Below are positions 50,777-64,000 of a DNA stretch of 64,000 nt, piece after piece (position 1 is the stretch's first letter; each line of letters opens with the position of its first letter). Below the pieces are notes generated by a model. That model was not told where the DNA came from. It ran no database searches and worked only from the letters and a program-made list of their open reading frames with translations. The position numbers were made by a program, and so were the translations under genes. This DNA comes from Aquila chrysaetos chrysaetos (lineage: Eukaryota; Chordata; Aves; Accipitriformes; Accipitridae), in contig NC_044009.1 of NCBI RefSeq assembly GCF_900496995.4, positions 47,786,005-47,850,004 of the forward strand, read 5' to 3'.

Positions 50777-53590
50777 CAGTGCCCACCTCTACTGTCTACT
50801 GAATTAACAAAAGCTTTTGATGATCAAGAACTCAGGAAACCTTGGAAAGCTGTCACTGCTGAATTTTGGCATGAAGTCTGCTCTAAGGACGTTATTCCGT
50901 TGACCTCACTCAGCCTGTGATTTCACCCTTGTCCCTCTGTTTTTCTTTTTTACAAGGTGTGGACTATAAATAAGTCATAATGCTGAATCACTCTCTTTCT
51001 GCAGTGCAAAATTCTCTTATCTGCTGCATTTGCTTCATCTGAAAGGGCAGAGAAAAGTATTTATGTCTATCCTTAGGATGGTAACTAAGTACCCTGTGAG
51101 CACCCAATATCTCTAAAAATATAGCTGTCATTCAGAGAATACTTGTTTCCACCCTGTCCTCCTGTTCCGCATGGCTATGAGGATCCTAAGGAGCCTCGCC
51201 GAAGTATAGGGACTATTTAACAGCAGTGCTAACCTTCATGTTCTGAATTCATGAGCCAGGCTTCAGCAGCAAAAGATTTTACTTTTATTTGTGTTTTCCA
51301 TGTGCTGTTTCAGCTTCAGGTGTCATTTTCAAGATTTTCTTCCCACTTTTGAAGAATGCCATTTTTCCCATTCAGGGAAATCCATTTTTAAAGAATGTGA
51401 TTCTAAGTGTTGAACCTTAAAGAAAGCATTAACTAGCGTGAGATTTATAAGATACAATTAAATGAGATTTTATTGGTATACCTTAGAGGAATTTTTCCCT
51501 TATTTGCCTGACTCTTCTCTCTATTAAAATAACACAAAAGCAAAAAAAAAATCTACAGCATCCCCACGTAGTCATCGTATGAATTTACAGCACTCTGGTA
51601 CCCAGTTGACCCATTAGTGATTATCACTGCAGCCAGATAGTGCTTATTTCAGGAAGAGCTTCATATTTGATTATAAACTGTGGAATACATATAATTTGAA
51701 TATGCTATATTGGCCAGATTAACCAGTCCTTCCTCTTACAATATAAGTAGTCTCATTTATTTCAGTATAGCACAAAATTAAGTTAAGGAAAAAAATAAAA
51801 GACAGAATGGGTCAATTTAATAATCAGAAGGTTGCACAGCCTGCACCACTCTTTCTGCTTCACTCAAGACAGGCTGCTGTGATAATTTTAACTCTGCCTG
51901 GCCAATGATGATGCAAAATGCGGGCCAAATGCTGTACGCCTTGCTCATGCCAGCAGTCCCACTGAACCCCGGTGTTTATAGCGGTTTCTGCACTCCATCA
52001 ACCAGACGCCATGAAATGAAGTAGAATAGTCCATTAATTTCTTTTAGTGCAGGACTGGCAAACTGATGAGTGCACCAACTGATGTGCTGAAAAGGGGCTG
52101 GGAGGTTAGAAATGCACCTGATACTGAATCTTTACAAAAGAGCTCCAGTAAAAATGATCATTAATCAATAAACAGCAAAATGTATTTTTCAGAGGAATAT
52201 TTTCCAATAAGAAATCAACTGCTAAAAAGGCTGTCATAGGTAACATAGAAAAGGCTGGAAGTTTTCCCATTTCAAGTGAGATGTTTGTATAAATTGGCTA
52301 ATAAACAAAAGAAACAAGATTATTTGGCAGCCACCCTTAAAAGAAACTTTAGGCCCATCAGGCAAAGAGATGATGTGTTACTGTGACTATGAGTGCATCC
52401 CTGGCTCAGAATTTCCTTTACTCTCATTTGATAGACTAATTAATTCCCATTTATGTTTAAGTAAATGATTCTTCGCAGCATTCACTGACTAAGTTCTTAT
52501 TGGATAAACATAAACAAAATTTATGGATAACTCTAAACCCAAGTCCTTGGACTGCTGAGAGGACTGTCTTGAGATTTCAGCCTTCAATTTCCAACTTCTT
52601 AAAAAGTCCACAGTAAGTAATGATGCTCAGTATATCAGCCTGATACTGCCTCTGCACATTAGTGCTGGTTAGATGGTGTCCATAACTCTTGCAATGCTGA
52701 AACCCACAGTAAAAATAAGTACCATCATGAGGCTTTTCTCCCTCAATAAAAATGTTTCCTTAAGTGAAGACCTATAAGCCTATATCAAAAGAACTTGTCT
52801 AACTAAATAGCCGTTTGCTCAACACACTTTGGGGAGCAGAAAGGCACAAGTTTCAGTGGTCTGAGCTGCTTTCTTTCCTCTGCTGTCTTACAAAACATCA
52901 GCCCAAAGGTGGGCAACGTTTGATAAATTGACATCGGAACTTGTACCTATGTATTATCCTGCTTAAGCAATCTGGCATTTAAAAAGTATCAACAGAAGTG
53001 AAGTTTACTTTAGTAAATTCTTGTAAATGCTCATTTTTAGATCTTTAGGCAAGGGCATAAAAATTAATATTTAAGAAATAAAAATAATGATTATTCAAAT
53101 TTGCATCTATAATATCTAGTAATCACATACTGCCCTTGCCTTTGACCAGATTTGGGCAAGTAAAATGAGTGTGGACCTGACTAATGGGCACTGTGCCGGT
53201 GTAAGAAATCTGCTTGACAAACAAAAGCAGGCAGGTATTTAAAAGAAACAAGCAGGCAAACAAAACTACGTTTTCACTTAGAAAAGGAATTTTTAAAAGG
53301 AAACGGGAAACAGGCTCTGAAAGAACATTTGTTCTTAGCAGATAGGCAGGCTTTTTTAGAGAATATCCAGACTACAGGGGCATTAAAATAAAAATGGTGC
53401 AATTCAATGAAGAGAACAAAACATTTCAAGAGCACTGGAGTACATGTTTTACATAATGAAGAATTCAAAGAAAAAGGAGGAAAAGAATGAATTTTAAATA
53501 CTGTTTTCAGTAGTAACTATCTTAAAGTCTCCAATCAAAAAATGAAGCTTTTATACAAAGCACAGCAATTACAGCTATCAAACACCATAT
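50777..53590. other. non-coding stretch
   Basis: No gene, RNA or classifiable repeat; AT-rich, with few open frames longer than 60 codons. Confidence 0.55.
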
Positions 53591-53596
53591 GTAAGT

Positions 53597-53680
53597 TTCT
53601 TCCTTTGTTTCTTTCTTTCTTTCTTTTGTTCTTTCTCTATTTCTCTTTCTTTTTCTCTCTTCCTCACATTCTTCTCTCTT
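53597..53680 (+). repeat. (TTTC)n pyrimidine-rich microsatellite
   Basis: A degenerate run of TTTC/TCTT units, purely pyrimidine over long stretches. It accounts for the Phe/Leu/Ser-rich frame at 53542-53772, which is not a gene. Confidence 0.9.
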
Positions 53681-56600
53681 GCACATGCAGTCTATCCCTT
53701 TTTCATAACTTCTTCAGTGCTTGTTCTTTTATTAAGTTCTTTCTAGAAAACTTTAACAAATATTTGAAGTGAATGATGACATACTGAAAACATGCAAAAA
53801 GCGCTCCCCTTGTTGATTTCTTAAAGTCTGTAATACAACCACTTTCTAGAAGTGTGTTTGAGTTTTGACTGTGAATAATTATATTTAGGGCCCAAGTAGG
53901 TAACATGGCCCCAGGGAAACAATGTGCTTTGTTACCTGCTAAACTATATTTTATAGACTCAAGGATGTCTCGCAGAGGGCTTACGTACCAAAGTGCTTTG
54001 GCATCAGAGTTCTGGCAAGAAGACAAAATAGGAAATTATATAGGTGAAAATCAGTTATTTGTAGCTGGGCTCCATTTGCTGGGACTGCAGACTCTGTAAC
54101 AGAGTCTGCATTTGTATCACCCTCGACAGCAAAGGCATTACAGAGGAGCTGTCTAATAATATAAATAAGCCCATATTCTTTTCCAACCGTTACCATGCTT
54201 CGTGAAATAACACATCTTGCTAGACATATCTGAATGTCATGATACCCACAAGATTTTCTATAGAAGTCAACCCAGAATGCTGCAACGACCTTACGTGAAA
54301 GCAGTTTCTGTTTTCTGCTATTATCTGGGCAGATGAGCTTTTTGGTACACACACTAGTTCCTAACATCGCTGATCTCATTAACACTATAAATATCTGTGA
54401 GGCAATATGAAGCCTCCAAAATGATTAATGCCCATTGACATAATTTCCTTTTCAAGTGAAACCTTAAAAATATTTTAAAAGGCTGATACATTGAGCTTTT
54501 AAAAAGATACTGCTGAAGACTAATTGTCCTCTATCATGTCTGTAGCTTCTAAGTCTTCTGAGCTGTTCATTTTCATGGAGATATACATTAGAGAGAAAAT
54601 TAAAGGTTTTAGATTGAGCGTGAAGACTGTTAGATTGCAAATAATAAACCAAACGTGAGTGCCTGAATAAACTAAATTATTGGGATTTTCAGGCTCACCT
54701 ACAAGAGCATTTCTTTTATTACTAGTTTTACCACTTCTAGTAATTCAAGATTTAACCGGAAAGAAAATAAATCCATTCCTTGAAAAAACTTCTTGTAGAA
54801 TTAATTTAAAATAGAGCTTAAATGTTTGTTTTCCAGCAAGATGCTTGCTATAGTACATTTTTACTACAAAAGCATCAGTCTGTATCTGTCTTCACTGAGG
54901 AAAGACTTAAAAACAAAAAAAATTATATTGCTTTAGTGTTTCCTTAGGAGGTCTCCTCTTTTCTGGTTCTTTTATGATATCTAAAGCCCCCAAAAGAGAA
55001 TCGCTTATGACAGAAAAGCAGAAAAAAATTAGAAGCCATTTTCTTTCAGCTTCTGTGGACCACGCTTTAAGTAAGAGTTGCCTCTATTTTTCAACCAGGA
55101 ATCATTTTCACTCAGTTATCAATACTGACAATTTTACTCATTTAGGAAAGACATGATTGGTTTTGACAGGTCATTGCGAAGGGTGCACCAAATTGTGTGC
55201 AGCTCCCAGGCTCTCTGCTCCGATTCCTGTCCCAGAACATTAAATCTCCGCTTTTCGAGCAGGTCAGATGCCATCGTCTTCTCCTGAGGAGATCAATTTC
55301 CTTGATGCCAGTAAATGAATGAATGGACACCGCTGTGTCAAAAATCGTTGCTGGATACTGGTATTTCACACTAACAAGAGGAAAGAAGCCAGCGAGTGAT
55401 TCCTACAGTTAACCTTCACACATACACAGATGGGCCTGAGCAAAAGAAAATGCCACGTAGAGCAAAGCCGTAAAAGCAATATCAGAAAGACAAATGTTCC
55501 TGATGGAAAACGATCTTTCACTACCAGGTCACTAGTTCAAACCCATTCAAAACCTGCAAGAATAAGAAAGGCTAAAGGATTGAAGTTACTGAGAGCCCAA
55601 GGCTTTAAAAGAGTTTCCCTGTCCTCTTTGTGTACTTAAAAGGAAAAGATAAATAAGCAGCAATACCTAAGTGTACCTGGTAAAAATTTCAATGAAACAT
55701 GAAGAATGTCCTTTTAAAACTACAGAAAAATAGAGTTAATACATTTCTTGTATGCTCAAGTAACCTACTTCTAATGATAAACGTGGCCACATTATCACAG
55801 GAAATAAGGGAGCTAAAAGTTGAGTGGGAAAATGAACACTGCTCATAGTAACAATAATACGTAGAAAGTGGTGATGATAATAAATAAAAATGTGATATTG
55901 ATACATTCTTCAGAAGATGATCTGAGAAGTGAATAGATAGGGGAGCGGTAGATGTAAATCAAATAAACATTTGTCTTTTATAAAAATAGTATATACTGCA
56001 GGGTCACCCAGCCAGCACATCAATTGCATCTCACACTTGAGCATACACTTGCCAAAACATTCAAACCCCCATTGGCACTTAGACTGGAGTAGAGGTGACT
56101 ACTGGAGATTGTCTATCAAAAATACTAGCCTAACAAATATTAACACCTTTTGGATATGCCACTGAGCATACACATGAAAAAACCTGCACAGGTACCCACT
56201 TAAAATGCTTTCTTTACAGGAAATCCCAGGAAGTTAAAATACAGTGCTTTTTCAGGCTCTTTCTCTTCTACTCATTCAACGTTTGTGCTATCTGCAACAT
56301 TCAAAATATCTTTAGTTGTGGGGTAGGTTATAATATTGTCTTTTCAGGACACTGGGATTGCTACATTTTCTGTACTGCTATGACTGTCTTTTAGTAAAAT
56401 TATTACTGAAGCATCTTTATTATCTCAGAGAAATTTTCAGTATGTCCTAGACTCGCATAACCTGGGTAACGTCTACAAACTGCATCAGTTTGGGTGGAGC
56501 CGGTCATGGCACATATCTTAAGTAGGTAATAAGGTGCCTAATTATAGTTAAATATCTGAGTCTACATGACTGGGAAGCAGCAAGAATCCTACTGACTGTT

Positions 56601-59600
56601 GTTTCGGTGCTTTTGGAAATTCTGTCTTTTATGGCATTTATAAATGTTGCCACTTAATTGTTTGGGAGAGGAATGAGAAAGGATAAACTTCACTTGTCAG
56701 ATGTTAGTAAACTGATTAATGTACTTCTGGAACACATGCAGTTGGTAGAAAATTAAGCTGATATAGGGACCTGTGCGTAACAATACCTCTTAAGCTCTTT
56801 TCTCTTCCTCATGTTGGATAATACGTGTTCCCCACATGCAATAATCTATTCCACTATTCACTGTGTTGAAAAATTATTAACTTATACCTCTTTTTTCCAT
56901 TAGCATGTTTTAATGTTGAATCTTGAGTTTTGATGTATGGCTTATTGGATAGATGACAAAACCCAGCATGGTAATTAGCATACACAAGCATGAGGGAGCA
57001 GAATCAAGGTTTCTGGGCAGCGCAGTCAGTGCTGTGCCCTGATGGATGCATTTTCTTGTTTGCTTGCAAAAACAACTGCACCATTTTCTCACGCTTAGTC
57101 TCAGCTAGAATTCAGGAGCAAATGTGGAGAAGTCATTGACAAGTTTCTTCCAGCACAGAAAGTTAATTTAATTTGCTAGTAGACTGGTTTTCATGCAACA
57201 GCACCATGACATCTGACACAGTACGCTTTCTTCTGTGACTTATGTTGTTTTCACCAATTCTTACACCACCATTTGCTTCACTCTCCTTAATGGTTCAGTT
57301 ACCAGATGAGATACTCTCATATCCCTTTAAAATATCCAGGAATAATTAACCTCTAAAATAAACTTTTGCTCTACTTTTGGAGGAATCATTAAGCAATAAT
57401 GGAAACAATAGACTTTTTAATTAAACTTCACTGGGGAGGCAATTCTGGTATTTGCTGAGCTTGTCAGATGCTTTGACAGCATTTCCCAGTTTTGCTGGCA
57501 TTTTAGTACTTTTTCTCCCCGACCCTCACTGAACTCTAGCTTTATTTTGGGAGTCTCAATGTTGACAAAGTTGTTCCCAGCAAACTGAATTTTCGTCTCG
57601 CAGATGTTTTCTGGCTGCCAGTGTCACCTTGTGCACTCCAAGCACACGTTACTCGCTGCCTTTTTTATCTTAAAGTGGCAGATCAGGGAGCAGAGAGGGA
57701 AACATCCACCCTTTAAATTTTGCTTTGGGCATTGGCACTCTCCTCGTATTTTCTCATGAACCACCTGAGGTCCTGACTTCTCCAGCAGCAAGCCAGAATT
57801 TTGAAAGTATTTCTACTCTACTTCAAAGGGATGGTCCCTTGAAATTTGGACCACCATTACTGACCACCTTACCCTCTGGTCAGGGACTGGCAGGTACAAA
57901 ATAGTGCTTTGAGGGAATCAGCCTATGAAGGTTCTGCTGGGGAAAGGACCAGTAGAAGAAACACCAACATCAGCAACTCAAGATTTTACCTCCTTTTGAA
58001 TAGTCTGTACAAGTGCACAGAAAAAGCATAGAGTGAAAAGTGGACCAACTAGGTGGAGCAGTAAATTAATATGTCAGAAGCAATGGAGCATGATAAGATG
58101 AAGTCTGTGTTAGATAAGGGTAATGCTTGAAATGTAGGAAAGAAAGTTGCTAGAGAAGGACACACACAAAAAGAGCGGTCAGAGATGGACCTATACTTAG
58201 AAGTTAGTGAGGGTGGAAAGACATTAATAGGTTTTCAACATCTCAAAGAGAGAAAACTGGGTCTCGGGAGCTGAAACGAGAGCGGCTCACACCTACTCCC
58301 CAACGGGAAAATAAAGAGAACTCACCTTCCATAGTGCATTTGGGTACAGCAGAAAGACAGATCTGCTGCCAAACCACGTCATGTTCCAACCACCTGCAAA
58401 GGCACAATGATGAAGGCACTAATACAAGTAACTGTCAGTGGCATAGCTCTTCTGAAAATGTTACTGCTGATTTTTTGAAGTCTTGGGTAGGCAAGTCCAG
58501 AGGCAAAGTCAGAAACAAAGGAGGCAGCTCAAGCATGGTGCAACAATTAGACCTTCATCCCCAAGCCAAGAAAAGACTGTAAGAAAAGTCCTTATCTGCT
58601 CCATGTGAGGAAGCTGCAACCTGGGTTAGACAGGTATATCAAGATGCCATCATAAAAGGATCTTAGGAAATTACTAAAAATTTTATTATGAGATTTTTAA
58701 GAAAAGTGGGGTATACATCATCAATACTTGTCTGGATGTGCAGAAAACCTTGGCTGTGAAAAATCCAAAGGAAACAACTATTCACTGTATTATGAAAACC
58801 AGTTTCTTAAAATCAATTTATATTTTACCTGTCATATCTTTTTTTGTGTGGTTATGCAAAAATTTCAGTTCCAACTTGTCCTTTGCACCTGCAGTAAAAA
58901 TTAAAAATAAGCTTGTGTTATCCTTTTCTACCACCTGTTTAAAGAATGACATTCAATTCTGATATAATAAATACAAAATATATAAATAATGTGTTTGGGT
59001 TTTTTTACATTTCATTTAAGAAAAAATAATTTGTTACTTGTTTTCAAGCACTGGGGCTTAAAATTTCTGACCAGGTGATTTTAATGGGAATCACATTGGA
59101 CTACTGCCAGGCATTACATGAAAAATATGCTCCTAAGTGTCTTCATTAAAATTATGAAAACAGTGCAGTTCAGCTAAATCTAAAAAACTTATCCCTAAGT
59201 AATGTTGCCATGACTTTTCATTATGGTGCATTAGTTTAAAGCACACATTGAAACCAGACCAAATCAATACTCGATTTAAAAAGGAAGAATGGTGAGTTTT
59301 GTAAAACTCTAGAGGTGTCAGCGTCTGTACATGTCTTTTTTCCAATAACCATGCATTGCAGTAACAGAATTTCTACCCTCAGCAGTGTCACTGAGAAAAC
59401 ATTTGGTTGGCATTTTCTACAGGCACAAAACCAAGCCAAATAAAGAATGCCTTAACATAAAATCTGTAAATCCAGCTGAGGCCCACAACTGTATGAGGGT
59501 CATTTGAAGAGCAGAATAAATAAGTGACCATTTTCTGACTCCTACCTGTTCATTTCTCAACTCATGTGATTTGAGAAGTGCCGAGTTTTCCCTTCCAAAT

Positions 59601-61556
59601 CTTCCATCATCAAAAGTGTGCCTAGCAGAGTCTGATCTAATCCTCCCAGGAGTTAATTCCACTGAGTTCAGCACAATGTTCAAGACTCCCTATTTTCATC
59701 TTTTGTTTATAAGATGAGCTTTTAGAATGGATTCCTGAGGATAGAGCAGAATCTTTTGCATTATGTGTTTTTGTAGCTTATTCTAATATCTCTGAAATCT
59801 CACTCAAATATGACTGGATGATATTTTATTTTTATGGTTTTTCCAGTACTATTAATAAATATTAACATTTTGTTAATGCATAATCAAAATATTAACACTA
59901 AATACATGTTAAATAGCTAGATGATTTCTCGTCTGAACTACACCTGCAGCCTTTGGCACTGTTGCTATGTAACAGCCATCGATACATGGGAATTCTTGGA
60001 AGAGAGTTCAATTTTTCTTCCTAATTTCTCCCTTACATATTTTCTGCTCTCAGACTCACTCTGTGGCCTTTTGGGGGTACATTGTCCTTTCTGGACATAC
60101 GTGTTACAGTGCTGTGTCCATGGAAACTGGAGTCCCAAACAGGCAAGAAAAACAGAACAGCAGTTTTTGCCTCCTCCAAGACCCAGCACTTAGCCCCAAA
60201 TCACCTTCTGCACTTTCCTTATCTTCCAGATAATTGTTGGTCTCAAACTATTTATTTTTTTTTTTCTGAAATGTTTTCATTTTCATCTTAGTTTTCAACT
60301 ATTTTTAAAGGTATAAAGATTGATTACATTCTCCCCCTTTCTTTTTAGCTGCCATTTGTCACTGTTGTAAAAAACATCAAAAGGAAGGCTACTTCTATTA
60401 AATGGGAAACACTATAATTCCCATGCAATTTGTCCTTGTATAAGAAAAAAAGAAGAAATAGCCTTTCCTCCACGGCTAGATTTGATTTCCCCACATAAAT
60501 CCACACCTTCACACACCCCACCCACACATCATTTCATAACATGCTGCCAAGTTAGTGAAATGCCACAGACTACAAGCAAACATTTTAGAAACAATTGCAT
60601 TTATCTTGTGGATGGCACCCTCTGATTAGCTTTCTTATAATCAATCACACTGATATCTGATTCACAAAAGCTCAATTATGCCTCTGTAAAAGCAATTAGA
60701 TGAAGACCTTAAAAGAACAGATTAAAAGGTTTGAATACTTGGAGAGAGTAATTTAAAAATATTAAAAGGAAATTACTTTTTAATTTTATGTATTCATCTA
60801 TTTGTAAGTTAATGAAATTAATGAGGCAAGAAATGAAATGGAAATTCCACAACTTTGCATTTCTATAGTTAGTTTGTTTGCCAGGAGCAATCCCAGAAAA
60901 GCCGTATTTACTACTAGTCTACAGCTAAAAATAATAAATAGTCTAATTGCAAGGATATTTCTATTATATATTTTGCCTCTTTTCTCTCATATAATCTACA
61001 AATATCCTAAATATATCCCTGAAGGAGGCTCTGCTGGCCAGTATGAAGCTGAAACCCTACCGTAAAAGTGTATAAAGTGACCCTGGAAAAATCGAGCATT
61101 TCTATTAAGATTGTTTTCTCCCTTCTGCAAACAATATCTGCTCAGCTTTCCGTGTCAACATAACTTTGAAATGAATCATTTGAGGAACTGAAATCTGTGG
61201 CCTAAGAACTGTGAAAAAAGCAGTTTTCAGAAGATATGTGTGTACTTGAAGTGTTTTCTTTCTACTGCTACAGATGGGGAAAGATTTGTTTGTTTCTTTT
61301 CTCTTAGCTTGGAAAAATCAGCACAATCAAAATAAATATATGAAATGGGCTGAAACTCAACCAGCAGTTCCTTTGCAACCGTTGAACATCTGTAAATTTT
61401 GATCAAGCACCCAAGCTACAGATGAATTCCAGTGACTGATTAAACCAGGTACTCTAACGAGATAGCTGGGCAGCATCTCCTGCTGCTGACATCTTCTTGA
61501 GCATTTTCAGTCTACGGTTGGTTCTTGGTAGGCTGCCCTCCTCAACCCTTTTCCTT
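53681..61556. other. non-coding stretch
   Basis: Nearly 8 kb without a supportable gene. The 134-codon minus-strand frame at 53981-54385 and others have no recognisable domain. Around 59630-59690 the words GAGTCTGATCTAATCC and GGAGTTAATTCCACTGA weakly resemble the palindromic relic at 12.7 kb. The segment 60580-60730 is AT-rich and complex, a candidate conserved element. Confidence 0.5.
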
Positions 61557-61572
61557 AAAAAAAAAAAAAAAA
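61557..61572 (+). repeat. A16 homopolymer
   Basis: Sixteen consecutive A. The adjoining sequence does not show a SINE or LINE body that I can identify. Confidence 0.9.
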
Positions 61573-64000
61573 TCATAATTCCCCATCCCAGCTCTGGGAC
61601 ACACTAATACATACAGGGAGTTAATAGTTAGAGTCTTAGAGATGCAGGTTGGGTTATGTTGCTTATAGCTGGTTTTGCATCTCTGGATCAGGGTGGGTTG
61701 TGCTAGGAGATAGGAGACTCCAAACAGGCAGCAGCAGAAAGTTTTTGGTTGTTTAGGCCTTAAAAACCATCGGCAGCGAGTATAGACACAGAGTGAGGGA
61801 ATAAAAACTGACAGCGCTGAAATGAAGCAGAAATGGGAACCACTGCTCTTGAAAATTCTCCTCATAAATGTTAGGAAGGTCATTAAATAAAACCTTATTC
61901 AAGTAAGTGTTAATATTTGATAAAGATCTGAATCTCAAGACCTCATTTGGGGTGAATGGAATGGAAATAAGAAACGTGGGTGTTTGATAAGCAAATTATA
62001 ACAGTTCCTGTAAGAGCTCACATGTATCAGAGAGCTATGGAGGCTGTGCAGAAATGTTGGACTTTCTGCCTATGTCCTTCTGAACAAGCCAATAATCCGG
62101 TCAGAGCCCTGGTGTCCGTTAATCCATTTAATATCGAACGTGTATGTTAATAATCATAGAGTGCAATTCAGAAGTGGAGAAAGACTGGATTTTTCAAAAT
62201 TCTTCAAGCTTTCAAGCTCATTTCCTGAAGAATTTGGGAGAAAAGCAAGTCTGATGCTATTGCTCATGAAATCAGTGGGATTCACTTAATTGAGTCCTGA
62301 GCTCCTTTGGGAACACCCTTAGAAGGAACAGGAAGGGGAACATGCAAAGCATCAAATTCTGAAGCATTATATCTGAAGTAAAAGGGAGGGAGTACCATTA
62401 TTCGAAGAAAGTGACATCGGTAGCCTTTAGTTCTTGTGAGGAACAAAATGAAAAGATAACTTCTGAGAAAAGTAGGAAAAAATACACCATCAGGGCTGGT
62501 GTCCCAAGCTAATGTAACACCAACTCAGAACATATTTTACTTTTACTGGAAGCTATGAAATGCTTAATTAAAAAGATCATGTTGGCAAGAAGTCTTTTTA
62601 TTAGTTATATCTAATCACAAGCAATTACTGTAGTATTAAACAGGTAATATACCAAAAGTGTCATTTATTGTTATGAGATTCTATGTAGTTTAAAGCTCTG
62701 TTTAATAATACCAACAATGGTGATAATAACAATAATGGACAAAGAATTAGCAGGAAGCTTGTGAGACCATTCCCCCTCTTGTCCTGCCCAGAAGAAATCC
62801 TCCTGGCAATTTTGGGCCTCAAATTGCACCGCTAGGTCTCAGCCAGCCAGTCACCAGGTTGCAGCATTTGGGTCTCACCCCCATCAAATATGAATGTTTT
62901 CAAGGTTCTCTATCAAAATGAGGTGCGTGAGCATCTCCCCTTTGCACTGAACCAGGTTTCCTTTTGGACACTTGCTGTCAGTCCCCCATCCTTGGAAAAG
63001 AGGGTGCAGCGTGGGCTGTTGCAGGGCTCGCCGTAAAAGCATCTTTCCTAAGACTCAAGCCTGGGAACACTCTTTACATTAATATCTTTAAGATGAATGT
63101 TTAAACCAGATTTTTTTGAAGTAAAGTAACTCCTCTGAAATGAATGGCTGCAGACAGACACACAGCACTTCAAAAGAAGCAGACATCTGGCTTTAGATGC
63201 TCATTAGTGACTCTTTGCTTCGGCTGGGGTAACGAAGACATCGATCTGGATTTAATAATAAACCCCTGTAGGTATTTCTTTTCTTAATTTTCCCCATTAC
63301 TTTTACACATAGACCTTGACCCTAACAGTCTTTGCTGTACCCCGTTTCTCTTCCGTAAGCAAGGATCCGCTATCTCACCTGACCTATGAGTTTTCCTCTT
63401 CTCTTACTGGTCTCATAGTTGAACAGGAGCTACCTATTATCAAAATATCCCTTCTCTTTTTTTTCTCCCATCTAAAGCTTTTTTTAAAATGCCTCGCACA
63501 GGGATGTTCCCTTTTATAATTTCAAGGCCCATTTAAAAACAACTCCCAGATCACTTTCAAGCAGGGGAGTTAAGTGTTCCACTGTGATTTTGTCCCAAAG
63601 AAGTGGCTATGTTTCAGGTCTGACGGTGATCCACGTGCCTGAATGGTCATCAAGCTTTAACTACTTTCTATTTCTACTTTTTTACTTTAACTATTACTTC
63701 TAGACAAAATTATGCCAATGGCAGACTGCACAAGACTCAGTATATATCAAAGCATCCAATTAAGGAACGATTTTAGACCTCTACCCAGAATTCATAAATT
63801 CTGCATAAACAGATTCCCTGAACCATCACTGCTAAGTCAGCTGTGAATATATGTGGGTAAGTGTAAGTGCTTATGTAAGTAAAATAAACAAATAAAGTAG
63901 CAGATGACATTATATCTTTAGTAACACTAAAATAAATCTTCAAAGTAAAAATTGGATTTAGTACATATTTGTCTGAAGACAGAATTTGGCCTAAGATGTT
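61573..64000. other. non-coding stretch to the window end
   Basis: AT-rich with no supported gene. The segment 62560-62700 is very AT-rich with TAAT words and no repeat signature. A GC-richer part at 62760-63050 contains no recognisable element. Confidence 0.5.

Noticed and set aside
53542..53772. Hydrophobic 76-codon frame that looks like a membrane segment.
   Set aside because: Translation of a TTTC-type microsatellite, not a real protein.
1..64000. CRISPR arrays, operons, toxin or defence genes, integrated non-retroviral viruses.
   Set aside because: No regularly spaced repeats, no compact gene blocks and no recognisable viral proteins; the window is vertebrate non-coding DNA.

Overview
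This 64 kb window reads as non-coding nuclear DNA from a vertebrate, most likely a bird. The base composition is AT-rich by eye, with short GC/CpG patches. There are no dense open frames, no ribosome-binding-site context and no convincing multi-exon gene. The bird assignment rests on three things. There are two solo LTRs of an ERVL-like family whose ends (TGTCCTGGTTT... and ...GGGGTTAAACCA) are typical of bird genomes. There is a 5'-truncated CR1-type LINE tail. There is a thin background of very old amniote repeats (MIR SINEs and a palindromic MITE-like family). A neoavian bird is my best guess; the species is not determinable by eye.

Layout. 0-6.8 kb: single-copy-looking sequence with one MIR relic (~0.7 kb), a GC-rich patch (~1.9-2.1 kb) and a homopolymer cluster (4.8-5.0 kb). 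6.82-7.41 kb: a minus-strand solo LTR with a perfect 5-bp target duplication. 7.4-31.0 kb: mostly unique AT-rich sequence with scattered ancient repeats (12.7, 22.8, 23.2, 23.9, 24.2 and 28.1 kb), a tRNA-like CpG patch at 14.0 kb and an unusually long open frame at 18.5-19.5 kb. 31.05-31.65 kb: an older plus-strand solo LTR of a related subfamily. 31.7-64 kb: again mostly unique sequence, with a MIR relic (34.4 kb), a 52-bp palindromic relic (37.4 kb), an AT-rich (GATATA)-type tract (43.1 kb), two CpG-rich patches (47.3-48.9 kb), a 28-bp tandem duplication (50.7 kb) and a pyrimidine tract (53.6 kb).

No protein-coding gene, rRNA, snRNA or CRISPR array could be supported. Except for one or two flagged curiosities, the small open frames in the window look like chance frames, and those at 7.0-7.5 kb and 31.2-31.5 kb lie largely or wholly inside the LTRs. 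The window is best described as an intergenic or deep-intronic 'desert'. Its function, if any, would lie in regulatory elements or non-coding transcripts, which sequence inspection alone cannot prove. I found no evidence for a new defence, mobile or biosynthetic system.
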